Below are positions 53,695 through 63,813 of a stretch of DNA of 64,000 nt, in pieces (position 1 is the stretch's first letter; the number at the start of each line of letters is the position of its first letter). The DNA is taken from NCBI RefSeq assembly GCF_014648355.1, contig NZ_BMQY01000001.1, forward strand, positions 918,392 through 982,391. The letters run 5' to 3'. A program made the translations under genes and the position numbers. The notes beneath the pieces are model-generated. The model was not told the origin of the DNA, did not search any database, and saw only the letters and a list, made by a program, of their open reading frames with translations. The DNA is from Couchioplanes azureus (GTDB lineage Bacteria > Actinomycetota > Actinomycetes > Mycobacteriales > Micromonosporaceae).

Positions 53695-55707
53695 ATGTCT
53701 CTACCGCCCGACGCGACGAGTGAGCCAGCCCAGGCGCTGATCGGCAACATCGTCGACGACGCCCCCTCGACGCGTGCACCTGACTTCTTCCTCAAGTCGT
53801 TGAAGGTCACGAACTTCAGGGCGATCCGGGATGCGACCTTCACGTTTCAGCCGGGACTCAACGTCCTCATCGGGGCCAACAACGCGGCGAAGACCGCCGG
53901 TATCGACGCTCTTCGGCTGCTTCTGGGCCTTGGGAGCTTCGAAAAGCGCGAGGACACCATCCGGCTGGTTGCTACCGACGTGTGTCTCGGCGACAAAGCA
54001 GACCAGGCGCCGCGGCAGATCTCCTTCACCGCCACGTTCTACGGCCGCACGGACTCCGACCTGCCGGCGCAGTTCCTGGAGCTGGCATGTCCGGACGACA
54101 CCGTCAAGCTAGGAGATCCGTCGATCGAGTACACAGTCTTTAAGCTCAGCTACCGCGTGTCCTTCGAGTACAACCCGAATCGGAGACGCTACGAACCTGG
54201 CCGCGGCGAAATCCGGGGCGGCGCCACCCTGTCCAACCCCGTGCCATACGACGTCATGGACTACATGAAGGCCGTCTACCTGGCGCCCCTGCGTGACTTG
54301 GTCAACGATCGCGCCCGCGTAGGCGCAGAGATCGAACGGCTGATCATCAGCCACACCGCTGACTCCAAGATCAAAATGCGGGATGACATCCCCGACCAGC
54401 TCCGCGCGTTGCTCAAGCAGCTTGTTGTAGACATTACTGGCGGGAAGCACCACGCCGCGGCCAGCAACAACCTCGCTGCCTATGCCCGGCCCTACCGCAT
54501 CGGCGACGACAGCCTCACCTTCGAGCCCCGAGGCATCTCCGAAGAGCTGTTCCGCACCATGGCACCCGTCTTCGCGCACTCGCTGCACGGCGACGGCGGG
54601 CTGCCGTTGAGCAGCAACGGCCTCGGCATCAACCAGCTCATCTACGCCAGCATCGTGCTGTCACGCCGCGGCGACACCCCCGTCGACCAGCATGTGCACC
54701 GATTTTTCCTCATCGAGGAACCCGAAGCCCACTTACACCCGCAGTTGCAGGACTCCTTCTTCCACGCGCTCAACAAGATCACCGATCACCAGATCTTCGT
54801 CACCTCGCACTCACCGACGATCACGGCGAGAACTGACATCAAAAAGATCATCGTCATGCGGCGCGGCGCCGACGACGGGCCCGCCGCACCCCTGCACCTG
54901 GCCGACCAGTTTCGCGACCGCGACACCGACAAGCGCTACCTGCACAAGTTCCTTGACGTCTCCCGCTCCCAACTGCTGTTCGCCACCGGCGCCGTCTTCG
55001 TCGAAGGCGTCACCGAAGCCATGCTGATGCAACGCTTCTCCGAGCTCATCGGCCGCAACCTTCGCGATCACGGCATCGAGATCGTCACCATCGGATCCGC
55101 CTGGGGATACGAGCACTTCCGGCCCCTGTTCGCCGGCGCCGACGGCCCCTACCACCGAGCTGTGTTCATCACCGACGGTGATGAAGATCCCCAGGCCGTT
55201 TCCACCGACGAGCAGTTCTTCACCGACGTAGACGCGTCCCTCGACCAGGGCTTGGAGGTCGACGGCCAGACCGCGATCGCGCGCGGCTACGGAACCCTTG
55301 AGTTTGGCCTGCTCCGCACGGCCGTCGCCGGAACCCGCAACGTCGAGATGCTGGCGATCTTGCATGACGCCCTCCGCAAGGCGGCCCCGCCTAGCATCAA
55401 CACCGGCAACATGGACGAATTCCTCAGGGACTTCCTCGACGCCGATCACCCGTCGCTGGCCTACCGGAAGATGAAGCAGAAGACCCAGGGCACCTTTGTC
55501 GCCGACGATGACTGGCACGCCACCTGGCACACCAACGCCCCGTTCAAAAAGGTGAAGTCCGAGTTCGCCTTCCACCTGCACGAGGCGCTGTCCGCGCTGT
55601 CCGACGGGGAGGCGGCACGTCGATTCACCGTGCCTCGATACATTCGCGAGGCGATCGAGTACGTCACCGGGGCAGCCGCCTCCGCGCCCTCGCCGATGGC
55701 CTCGTGA
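53695..55707 (+). CDS. gajA: GajA-like OLD-family ATPase/TOPRIM nuclease (Gabija)
   Basis: A 670-residue protein. The ABC-type ATPase part starts at about residue 33 (FLKSLKVTNFRAIRDATFTF); the P-loop is GANNAAKT (about 58), where the usual Gly before Lys is Ala. Walker B is FFLIEEPEAHLHPQL (about 337), followed by TSHSPTI. The TOPRIM nuclease part includes VFVEGVTEAMLM (about 438) and VFITDGDED (about 490). In Gabija, GajA nicks phage DNA and is released from ATP inhibition when nucleotides run low. The stop overlaps the helicase start (ATGA at 55704). Start ATG 53695 or GTG 53662. Confidence 0.85.
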   Translation: MSLPPDATSEPAQALIGNIVDDAPSTRAPDFFLKSLKVTNFRAIRDATFTFQPGLNVLIGANNAAKTAGIDALRLLLGLGSFEKREDTIRLVATDVCLGDKADQAPRQISFTATFYGRTDSDLPAQFLELACPDDTVKLGDPSIEYTVFKLSYRVSFEYNPNRRRYEPGRGEIRGGATLSNPVPYDVMDYMKAVYLAPLRDLVNDRARVGAEIERLIISHTADSKIKMRDDIPDQLRALLKQLVVDITGGKHHAAASNNLAAYARPYRIGDDSLTFEPRGISEELFRTMAPVFAHSLHGDGGLPLSSNGLGINQLIYASIVLSRRGDTPVDQHVHRFFLIEEPEAHLHPQLQDSFFHALNKITDHQIFVTSHSPTITARTDIKKIIVMRRGADDGPAAPLHLADQFRDRDTDKRYLHKFLDVSRSQLLFATGAVFVEGVTEAMLMQRFSELIGRNLRDHGIEIVTIGSAWGYEHFRPLFAGADGPYHRAVFITDGDEDPQAVSTDEQFFTDVDASLDQGLEVDGQTAIARGYGTLEFGLLRTAVAGTRNVEMLAILHDALRKAAPPSINTGNMDEFLRDFLDADHPSLAYRKMKQKTQGTFVADDDWHATWHTNAPFKKVKSEFAFHLHEALSALSDGEAARRFTVPRYIREAIEYVTGAAASAPSPMAS

Positions 55708-57608
55708 TGCCGCTCAACAGCGAACAACGGGCAGCGCTCTGGGATCCCAGCGGCGTACCGCTGCGCGGGCACCGCCTACTGTCCGCGCGCCCCGGCACCG
55801 GCAAGACCACTACCTTGACCAGCTACTGCATCGACCTGGCCGGACGCTGGACTCAGCAGCACCAACCGTGGCAGGGCATCGCCATGCTCTCCTACACCAA
55901 CGTCGCCAAGGACGAACTGCAAAGCAAGATCCACAAAGCGGGGAAAGCGGCAGCCCTGCTGCAGAACCCGCACTTCGTGGGAACGGTCGACGCGTTCATC
56001 AACCAGTACCTGTTCCTCCCGCACGCCACCAAGTGCATGGCTTTCCCCGGTGACCGTCCCACACTCGTCGGTGAGCCCTACCAGCAGTGGAAGATCCCAC
56101 CCGGATGGAGCAACGACGCTCCTGCTGGGGAGTACAAGACGATGTGGTTCGACTGCTACACGATCGGGCTCAACGGCGTCCCGATCTGCATCGATGACGA
56201 GCGCCGCCTCGGGAACATACGTGTGCAGCCGGTCACGAGCGGGAACGCCAGCAAGATCCTTGCCATGAAGCGACGAGTCTGGGCTCAGGGCCTCGCGCTG
56301 CAGTCGGATGCCAACTATTTGGCCTACCAAGCCCTGTCTTCGTCGCCTGCCCTGACCACCGCGATCGTCCGCCGTTTCCCGGTCCTCATCGTGGACGAGG
56401 CGCAGGACCTCACCGAGATCCAGCACGCTCTCCTCGACCACCTCGTCGCGGCCGGCCACCCGCACATCATCCTCGTCGGTGACGAGAACCAGGCGATCTA
56501 CGAGTGGAACACCGCGCGACCCGCACTCTTCACCGCAAAGGCAGCATGGGACCCCTGGACCCCCACTGCACTGACCCAAAGCTACCGGTGCAGCCCCTCC
56601 ATCTGTGAAACCTTGACCGCCCTCGCCGATGACGGCTCACCACTCATCCCCGCCGACGACGGCAAGAACAAGACCTATCCGGATCCGGTCACCGTTGAGG
56701 AGATGAGCGACGATGACGCGGTCGCAGCGGTCAGAGCCGCCGTCGACCGACTCGCCGACAGCCTCACTGGCTCGCTGGCCCACGACGAGAACAGCGCCAA
56801 CATCAAGTCGCTCCTCGTCCTCACCCGGGGAGCCGACCACGGCCTCCACCTCGAGGCCGGCTACGCCGGAATCGACGCCAAGCCAACCGAACGCACCGTG
56901 TGGCGGCAACCCCTCACACGTGACCTCCTGAAGGTCATATACCACCTGTCCCTCGGCAACCAATACAGCGCCGTCGAGGCATACGAAACGTTGCTCCGAA
57001 AGCTCGGCGGGCACGCATCGGTAGCAGCATGCCGGGCCGCGATCCGCCAGGAATGGGGCATGGCAGAAGATGCCGACATGCCGTACCGCGTCGCGCTGTT
57101 CGGCGACCTGAACGCACTCAAGGCCAAGCTGCCCGACCAGGATGGCCTGCGGATCTCCGACTGCGCGGCACTCTGCGACACCTCGCTGCGCGCTGTGGCA
57201 CCTAACCAACTCAGAGCATTCAAGACCGACTGCGCCAGCTTCGACACTGACGCGAAAAGTAAGCAGAACCGCCTCCTGACGGCCCTCTTCAGCGCACGCG
57301 AAGCCCGCACCTGGAGGCACCACCACGAGCACGCAGACGTACGGGTGGCTTTCGCCACTGCCCACGCATCCAAGGGCGAGACGCACGACGCCGTGTTGCT
57401 GGTGACGAAGAAGACCGCAGGGCAATGCAAGTGCCCGCAGAACGCTACCGCCTGGAAAAAGATCCTCGAACATTCAATGGCCGAGTGCGAAGTCAAGCGC
57501 ATCGTGTACGTGGCGATGTCTCGGGCAGCGCAACGCCTCATGATCTTGACACCCGCGGGAGCAGCCGGCCCGTGGCATGCCCTGACAGCAAGAACCGCTT
57601 CGGTGTAG
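55704..57608 (+). CDS. gajB: GajB-like UvrD/Rep-family helicase (Gabija)
   Basis: A 634-residue superfamily 1 helicase. Motifs in order: LNSEQRAAL (Q motif), SARPGTGKTTTL (Walker A, about residue 29), MLSYTNVAKDEL (Ia), VLIVDEAQDLTE (Walker B, about 230), LVGDENQAIYEWN (III), LTQSYRCSPSICE (IV), ATAHASKGETHDAVLL (V) and VYVAMSRAAQRLMIL (VI). It is coupled to the OLD-type nuclease by an ATGA overlap, the usual arrangement of the two-gene Gabija anti-phage system. All helicase motifs look intact. It lies 560 bp from the right att site, a common place for defence cargo. Confidence 0.88.
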   Translation: MMPLNSEQRAALWDPSGVPLRGHRLLSARPGTGKTTTLTSYCIDLAGRWTQQHQPWQGIAMLSYTNVAKDELQSKIHKAGKAAALLQNPHFVGTVDAFINQYLFLPHATKCMAFPGDRPTLVGEPYQQWKIPPGWSNDAPAGEYKTMWFDCYTIGLNGVPICIDDERRLGNIRVQPVTSGNASKILAMKRRVWAQGLALQSDANYLAYQALSSSPALTTAIVRRFPVLIVDEAQDLTEIQHALLDHLVAAGHPHIILVGDENQAIYEWNTARPALFTAKAAWDPWTPTALTQSYRCSPSICETLTALADDGSPLIPADDGKNKTYPDPVTVEEMSDDDAVAAVRAAVDRLADSLTGSLAHDENSANIKSLLVLTRGADHGLHLEAGYAGIDAKPTERTVWRQPLTRDLLKVIYHLSLGNQYSAVEAYETLLRKLGGHASVAACRAAIRQEWGMAEDADMPYRVALFGDLNALKAKLPDQDGLRISDCAALCDTSLRAVAPNQLRAFKTDCASFDTDAKSKQNRLLTALFSAREARTWRHHHEHADVRVAFATAHASKGETHDAVLLVTKKTAGQCKCPQNATAWKKILEHSMAECEVKRIVYVAMSRAAQRLMILTPAGAAGPWHALTARTASV

Positions 57609-58129
57609 GGCGCCGGGTCGAGGCACGATCTTTCTCAATCCCGGAGCTGCGCCCGGCACCAGTTGGCGCGCTAGGAGGGTGGGCTCGGGCCGGCACCGCT
57701 ACCTCAGCGCCCGCAACTCGGGTTGGCACTCGGACCACCAGGCTCCCGAAACCGCCACCCCGCTGCCCGCCACGACGTGGGACTCGTCCTCGTCACCTCC
57801 CGGGCGCGGAGGCAGAAGCCGCACTACACCTGGCCGCCGCGTTGGTGCAGTGGCTGCACAGCGGGGTGCTGCGGGAGAAGACGTGAACAAGTGCGAAACC
57901 CCGAACGCGGTCTACGCCCTCACTGACCTACTCGAATGAGCGGCTGCACCGCGCCGTCGGTCATGGGACCAGCGACGGCAGGTCCGTCACTGGCGGTATC
58001 AGGCAGCGCCCCAGCACGGGCAGACAGCCGAGGACAGCGGGTCTCGGCGCACGCGCGGCGAACCTGATCGTTCACCGGCATTATCGGGGGGTTTTCGGGG
58101 GCCGATTCAAAATCACATAGATAGATATG
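57609..58129. other. Right end of the island, no supported gene
   Basis: These about 520 bases hold only short frames. One ends AALHLAAALVQWLHSGVLREKT at 57886 and may be a decayed gene tail. The stretch GGGTTTTCGGGGG at 58089-58101 also occurs at 17241-17253 near the other att site, so it may be part of the integrase arm sites. Confidence 0.4.
58089..58101 (+). repeat. Shared G-rich motif near right att (arm-site candidate)
   Basis: The 13 bases GGGTTTTCGGGGG occur in the same orientation at 17241-17253, on the island side of the left att repeat. Each lies within about 115 bp of its att core. Arm-type integrase binding is inference. Confidence 0.35.
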
Positions 58130-58163
58130 AGGCCCTGGTCAGCGCTCGCGCTGGTCAGGGCCT
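58130..58163 (-). terminator. Hairpin downstream of tRNA-Thr
   Basis: Arms 58130-58144 and 58149-58163 pair except for two central mismatches. It lies 8 bp beyond the tRNA 3' end and matches the position of the hairpin at 17052-17085. Confidence 0.55.
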
Positions 58164-58167
58164 TGTG

Positions 58168-58206
58168 CTGAGCCCCCGGTCGGAATCGAACCGACGACAT
58201 CCTGTT
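58168..58206. repeat. Right attachment site, 39-bp direct repeat within tRNA-Thr
   Basis: Identical to 17090-17128. It overlaps the 3' 36 nt of the intact tRNA-Thr gene from its last anticodon-loop base to the acceptor end, plus 3 bp beyond. The island thus restores a complete tRNA on this side. Confidence 0.9.
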
Positions 58207-58244
58207 TACAAGACAGGTGCTCTGGCCAACTGAGCTACAGGGGC
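58171..58244 (-). tRNA. tRNA-Thr (anticodon TGT)
   Basis: A 74-nt tRNA on the minus strand. The 7-bp acceptor stem pairs GCCCCTG with CGGGGGC, the D arm has AGCTCAGTTGGCCAGAGC, the anticodon stem is CCTGT/ACAGG with loop CTTGTAA (anticodon TGT, reading ACA), and the T arm has GTCGG-TTCGATT-CCGAC. CCA is not encoded. It is the integration target of the island. Confidence 0.95.
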
Positions 58245-58426
58245 GCGAGGCCCCAGCATAGCCGCTGACGTCCGTACTGGCGGAAACGCCCGGCGCCCGG
58301 CTCGTCCTTGGCAAAACATGAAGAAACCTTTACGGTGGCGGGGCGTGTGTGGTGTGCCACACCGCCAGTTCCTCCCACTCGGATCGTCCGGCACGTTCCT
58401 GCCGGTGGAAAGGAAGTCGATTCCCC

Positions 58427-59512
<1,086 letters not shown>

Positions 59513-59521
59513 CGCTCATGA

Positions 59522-59553
59522 CGAGGGCGGCCTCCCGCTGGGGGCCGCCCTCG
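59522..59553 (+). terminator. Terminator hairpin after the ABC ATPase gene
   Basis: Perfect 11-bp arms CGAGGGCGGCC (59522-59532) and GGCCGCCCTCG (59543-59553) lie 10 bp after the stop codon. It also sits 8 bp beyond the end of the convergent Hsp70-like gene and may serve both. Confidence 0.75.
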
Positions 59554-59560
59554 CCGCGTC

Positions 59561-62503
59561 TCAGGACGCGAACGTGTGCAGGACGAAGTCCTTCTCGGCG
59601 ACGCAGGCCAGGTGCTTCTGATCCCACGCACAGGTCGCCGACCGTACGCCCGAAAGCGTGCCCAGCGGCACCTTGGGGTCGCCGACGTGCTCGCCGGAGA
59701 GCCCCGGGTCGTCGGGCGACGTGGACAGCGCCTTGGAGAAGTGCAGCAGATTGCCGCCGTCGAGCCGGCCGGCCGCACCGACCCGGGTCCACACGACCGC
59801 GCCGCCGCCGTCGAGGAGCGACACCTGACCCGGTGAGGTGTTCTGGGTGGCGAGTACGGCGTCGCCGACGGGCACCAACTGCTCCGCCTGCGGCAGCGGC
59901 CGCGACCACAGGGCGCTGCCCTTCGCCACGTCGACCGCCACCACCTGGGCGGTCTTGGCGTCGTACCCGGTCGTCTGCACGAAGCACACCCGGTCGTCCC
60001 CGCAGGCGGTGAGGTGGGTGATCTGACTGTTGTCCGGCGCGGTGTACCGGATCTCGGGCCCGCCCAGCCTGCCGAGGTCGTAGACGACGATGCGGCGCGG
60101 TTCCCCGGACTCGGCCACGATCAGCCGCCCGTGGTGGGCGACGACCTCGTCGTCCGGGTCGGCGACGCCGGCCCGGGGGCCGGCCACCTGCACACCGGTG
60201 CCGGCGTCGAACACGCGGGCGGAGCGGTCGGCGCCGATCTGCACGAGCCGCTCGTCGTCGTCCATCGGCCCGGCGAACGGGACGCCGCCGGTGGTGGCGG
60301 CCCCGGCGAGGTCGCCGGAGGTGGTGGCCGTGACGACCTTGGTGGTGCTCTGGCCGTACTGGGACTTCGGGTTCTCGTGGTCCCAGGCGGCCGTGCCGCG
60401 GCCGCGGACCTGGAGCCCGACGACCCGGCCCTCGGCCCGGTCGACGAGGACCGCGGTGTCTCCGGTGAACAGCATGCCGTCGTCGCTCGCGATCCGGCGT
60501 TCCCACATCTTGTGACCATCGCCGGGGTCGAGCAGGACCATCCGCCGGTCCCGGGTGTCGGAGTCGGTGGCGGTGATGGCGACGACCGCGTGCGGCAGCG
60601 TGAAGAAGAACTCCCAGCGGTCGGCGGCACCGGCTTCCGTGCTGCTCCACAGCTTCGCGCCGCTGCCGGCCGCGGCCGCGACGACGCCGAGCTGCCCGTT
60701 GTCGTCCGCGCCGGCGAAGTAGGCCCGCCCGTCACGCAGCGCGGCGGCGGAGAAGGACGAGGTCACCGGCACCGCGGGGGCGATCCGCCGCGGCTCGCCG
60801 AGCGGCCGGTAGTCCAGCGCGGAGTAGCGCGGCCAGAACAGCGCGACGATGGTCGCGGCCACGCCCAGCACGACGACGGTCGCGGCCGAGGCCAACCACA
60901 AACCCTTCCTCCGGTACGGCGGAAGCGCCGGTTCCGGCGGCGGCTGTGACGACACGAGCCACGGTTCGCCCGGCGGCTGGATGGGCGTGGGCGATACGGG
61001 GACCTCGGGGGTGGGCAACGTGAAGTGATCGCCGTGGACGGCGGCCAGGGCGACCGCCTCGCCGGTGGCCCACGGGTCGACCGGCTCGGCATAGGTCGGC
61101 TCGGCCGACGGCGGCACGGGCGCCGCCGGGGTCGTCTGCGGCGCGGTGGGAGCCTCGGCCGGGTCGTCCCGCAGCGGCGACGGAGCCCCGGAAGGCACGG
61201 CCTGCGGCGGCGCCGGCGCGGATGCGGGTGTGGTCGGCGCGGCCTGCGACGGCGCGGCCGCATTTGGCCCGGCCTGCGACGGCGCGGGCACATTTGACCC
61301 GGCCTGCGCCGGGGCGGCCGAGGGTGCGGTCGGCGCAGCTTGCGGCGGCGCGGGCGCGGGCGACGCGGCCTGCGGCGGCGCGGTCGGCGCGGCCTGCGGC
61401 GGCGCGGTCGGCGCGGGCGCGGTCCCCGGATCCTCCGCGGTCAGGATCGCTCCCTCGGCGACGGGCAGTTCGGGCTGCTCCAGCACCGTCGGCGCGACGC
61501 CCAGCTCGCTGTGCAGCAGCCGCGCCACCAGCGGCACCCGCGACGAGCCGCCGACCAGGAACAGCCCCGCCAGGTCCGCCGCGGCCAGACCCGCGGCCTT
61601 GATCACCACGCCGGCCTCGGCGACGCCGCGGCGCACCAGCGGCGCCGACACCAGCTCCAGCTCGCCGCGGGTCAGGTGGACGGCGTGCTCCAGCCCCGGG
61701 ACCGCCACGGGGGCCTGCGCGGTCCTGGAGAGCATCTCCTTCGCCCCGCGGACGTCGTCCCAGAAGTGCCGCCGGGCTCGCCACTGGGCCAGGGTGACCG
61801 GCTCCCGCAGCGCCGCCCACGCGGCGGGCTCGGACGTGGCCAGGTCCATGCCGAGGTGGTCGACCAGGGCCGCGTCGAGATCCAGGCCGCCGAGGTCGTC
61901 CAGCCCACCGGAGGCGACCACCTCGAACCGCCCCCGGCCGTCCGGCGCGGTGCCCTCGTTGCGCACCACGGCGATGTCCAGGGTGCCGCCGCCGAAGTCG
62001 AAGACGGCCAGCGCCGCACCGACCGGCACCGGGCGCCGCAGCACCTCGGCGAAGTAGCGGGCCGCCGCGACCGGCTCGGGGACGAGCGGGGTCGCCGGTG
62101 GCCAGCCGGCCAGCGCCAGCGCGCGGGTCAGCACCTCGCGACGCGCCGTACCCCAGGCCGCGGGGTGGGTGACCACCGCCGGGGGCAGAAAACCCGCGGC
62201 CGCGACGGCCTCCCGGGCGACGGCCTCGAGCAGGGCGGCCAAGAGCTCGGGCACCGGCACCTCGGCGTCGCCGAGCAGGACGGTCTCGGCGTCGACGTGC
62301 CGTTTGGGGTGCGGTTCGAGCCGGGCCGGTTCCGCGTAGCCGAGCCGGACCGCGTCCTGACCGACATGCAGGCGCCCGTCGGCGTCCCGGAAGACGGCGG
62401 ACGGCAGCAGCGGCCGGCCGTCGAAGAGCAGGGGCCGGACCCGCCCGTCCGGCCAGCGCAGCATGGCGACCGTGTGGGACGTGCCCAGGTCCACACCGAG
62501 CAT
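59561..62503 (-). CDS. Hsp70-like protein fused through a membrane segment to a PQQ-like beta-propeller
   Basis: A 980-residue protein. ATG 62503 follows GGAGGGG. Residues 1-345 are an Hsp70-type actin-fold ATPase: LGVDLGTSHTVAML (phosphate 1), AVFDFGGGTLDIAVV (phosphate 2) and LFLVGGSSRVPLVARLL (adenosine). No Hsp70 substrate-binding domain follows. Instead comes a Pro/Ala-rich linker with AAPTAPPQAA repeats (about 355-450), a single membrane segment (about 538-560, LASAATVVVLGVAATIVALFW) and a C-terminal PQQ/WD-like propeller (about 580-980). Topology predicts the ATPase inside and the propeller outside. The function is unknown; signalling across the membrane is inference. Confidence 0.85.
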   Translation of the reverse strand: MLGVDLGTSHTVAMLRWPDGRVRPLLFDGRPLLPSAVFRDADGRLHVGQDAVRLGYAEPARLEPHPKRHVDAETVLLGDAEVPVPELLAALLEAVAREAVAAAGFLPPAVVTHPAAWGTARREVLTRALALAGWPPATPLVPEPVAAARYFAEVLRRPVPVGAALAVFDFGGGTLDIAVVRNEGTAPDGRGRFEVVASGGLDDLGGLDLDAALVDHLGMDLATSEPAAWAALREPVTLAQWRARRHFWDDVRGAKEMLSRTAQAPVAVPGLEHAVHLTRGELELVSAPLVRRGVAEAGVVIKAAGLAAADLAGLFLVGGSSRVPLVARLLHSELGVAPTVLEQPELPVAEGAILTAEDPGTAPAPTAPPQAAPTAPPQAASPAPAPPQAAPTAPSAAPAQAGSNVPAPSQAGPNAAAPSQAAPTTPASAPAPPQAVPSGAPSPLRDDPAEAPTAPQTTPAAPVPPSAEPTYAEPVDPWATGEAVALAAVHGDHFTLPTPEVPVSPTPIQPPGEPWLVSSQPPPEPALPPYRRKGLWLASAATVVVLGVAATIVALFWPRYSALDYRPLGEPRRIAPAVPVTSSFSAAALRDGRAYFAGADDNGQLGVVAAAAGSGAKLWSSTEAGAADRWEFFFTLPHAVVAITATDSDTRDRRMVLLDPGDGHKMWERRIASDDGMLFTGDTAVLVDRAEGRVVGLQVRGRGTAAWDHENPKSQYGQSTTKVVTATTSGDLAGAATTGGVPFAGPMDDDERLVQIGADRSARVFDAGTGVQVAGPRAGVADPDDEVVAHHGRLIVAESGEPRRIVVYDLGRLGGPEIRYTAPDNSQITHLTACGDDRVCFVQTTGYDAKTAQVVAVDVAKGSALWSRPLPQAEQLVPVGDAVLATQNTSPGQVSLLDGGGAVVWTRVGAAGRLDGGNLLHFSKALSTSPDDPGLSGEHVGDPKVPLGTLSGVRSATCAWDQKHLACVAEKDFVLHTFAS

Positions 62504-62609
62504 GCGCTGCCCCTCCACCGACGGACGACTCGGCCCGCCACGTTACAGGGCCGCCCGGCCCACCCGCCGTCACGCCAGTGCGGGCGGGTCAGCCGCGCCG
62601 CCGGCGGCG

Positions 62610-62697
62610 GACCAGCCGGGCCGGCCGCGGCAGACCAGCCAGGCCGGCCGCGGCAGACCAGCCAGGCCGGCCGCGGGTCAGCCGGGCCAGCCGCGGG
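62610..62697. repeat. Short tandem repeats of about 23 bp
   Basis: Units beginning GACCAGCCRGGCCGGCCGCG start at 62610, 62633 and 62656, followed by shorter degenerate units at 62678. They lie between the rlmB stop and the divergent-from-nothing upstream region of the Hsp70-like gene. There are no spacers, so it is not CRISPR; likely slippage repeats. Confidence 0.7.
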
Positions 62698-63813
62698 TCA
62701 GCCGTAGGTGCGGCGGCGTGCCACCTCGGCCAGCGTCACCGCGGCCGCGACGCTCGCGTTGAGCGACTCCACCGTGGAGACCATCGGGATGCTCACGCGG
62801 ATGTCGCACGTCTCGCCCACGAGCCGGGACAGCCCGCGTCCCTCCGAGCCGACCACCACGATCAGCGGACCGACCGCCGCCTCGAGCTGGTAGAGGTCCG
62901 TCTCGCCGTCGGCGTCCAGGCCGATCACGGTGAACCCGGCCTGCTGCGCCGCCTTGATCGCCCGGGTCAGGTTGACCACCTGGGCGACCGGCACCCGGGC
63001 CGCCGCGCCCGCGCTGGTGCGCCAGGCGGTCGCCGTGATGCCCGCCGCGCGGCGCTCGGGCATGAAGACGCCGTGCGCGCCGAAGGCGGCCACGGACCGG
63101 ATGACCGCGCCCAGGTTGCGGGGGTCGGTCACCCCGTCGAGAGCCACCAGCAGCGGCGCGGTCTGCTCCATCGCCGCGGCCACGAGGTCGTCGAAGTTCT
63201 CGTACGCGAACGGCGGCACCTGCAGGCCGATGCCCTGGTGCAGCACGCCGCCGGTCATCCGGTCGAGCTCGTTGCGGCTGATCTCCAGGATCGGGATGCC
63301 GCGGTCACCGGCCGTCCGCACGATCTCGGTGACCCGGTCGTCGATGTCGATGCCCTGGGCCACGTACAGCGCGGTGGACGGGACGGAGGCGCGCAGGGCC
63401 TCGACCACCGGGTTGCGGCCGAGCAGCAGCTCGGGGCCTTCCTTGGTGGGGTTGGAGCGCCGGCCCGGTGCGACCCGCGGGCCGCGGCTCTGCATCCGGC
63501 CGCCGCGCTGGGGAGCCGGGCGCCCGGTGGCGCGACCGCCCCCGCGGCCCCAGGTGGTGTCCTTGGTGCCCGGGACGCCGACCTTGGGGGCCCGTCCCTC
63601 GGCCGCCGCGGCGCGCCGCTCCTTCTCCTGCTTGCGGGCCGTCTTCTCGGGCAGCTTCTCGGTGCCGGAGTAGCCCTTGTGCCACGGCCGCTCGTCGGCC
63701 GGCAGGGTCTTGCCGCGGCCCTTGAGACCGGCCCGGTTCTTGCCGCCGGAGCCGACCGAGGCGCCCTTCTTCGAGGTGACGCGCTTGCTCGCGTTACGGG
63801 AGTTTCCTGGCAT
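62698..63813 (-). CDS. rlmB: 23S rRNA (guanosine-2'-O-)-methyltransferase RlmB (TrmH/SpoU family)
   Basis: A 371-residue SpoU methyltransferase. A basic, Gly-rich N-terminal extension (about residues 1-125) precedes the substrate-binding domain ([17 protein letters not shown]) and the knotted SPOUT domain, with [43 protein letters not shown] and [20 protein letters not shown], the three SpoU motifs. It methylates a ribose 2'-OH in 23S rRNA. The long basic extension is common in actinobacterial homologues. The ATG overlaps the cysS stop by one base. Confidence 0.93.
   Translation of the reverse strand: MPGNSRNASKRVTSKKGASVGSGGKNRAGLKGRGKTLPADERPWHKGYSGTEKLPEKTARKQEKERRAAAAEGRAPKVGVPGTKDTTWGRGGGRATGRPAPQRGGRMQSRGPRVAPGRRSNPTKEGPELLLGRNPVVEALRASVPSTALYVAQGIDIDDRVTEIVRTAGDRGIPILEISRNELDRMTGGVLHQGIGLQVPPFAYENFDDLVAAAMEQTAPLLVALDGVTDPRNLGAVIRSVAAFGAHGVFMPERRAAGITATAWRTSAGAAARVPVAQVVNLTRAIKAAQQAGFTVIGLDADGETDLYQLEAAVGPLIVVVGSEGRGLSRLVGETCDIRVSIPMVSTVESLNASVAAAVTLAEVARRRTYG

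Larger units (their letters stand above)
17129..58167. mobile_element. Integrated genomic island of about 41 kb in tRNA-Thr(TGT)
   Basis: The island is bounded by the 39-bp direct repeats at 17090 and 58168. It contains an excisionase and a tyrosine integrase (42977-44371), a serine recombinase, transposase remnants, a lanthipeptide cluster, many sensory/anti-sigma genes and a Gabija-like defence pair. No conjugation ATPase (FtsK/TraB-like) or recognisable replication initiator was found, so it is more likely a decayed or mobilisable integrative element than a complete conjugative one. The integrase lies about 14 kb from the nearest end, suggesting that the island grew by accretion. Confidence 0.8.

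Noticed and set aside
17129..58167. Complete conjugative element (AICE/ICE)
   Set aside because: No FtsK/TraB-type translocase, relaxase or recognisable replication initiator was found in the island, so only an integrative, perhaps mobilisable or decayed, element is supported.
62610..62697. Possible CRISPR array
   Set aside because: Units are contiguous and degenerate with no spacers, and no cas genes are present.
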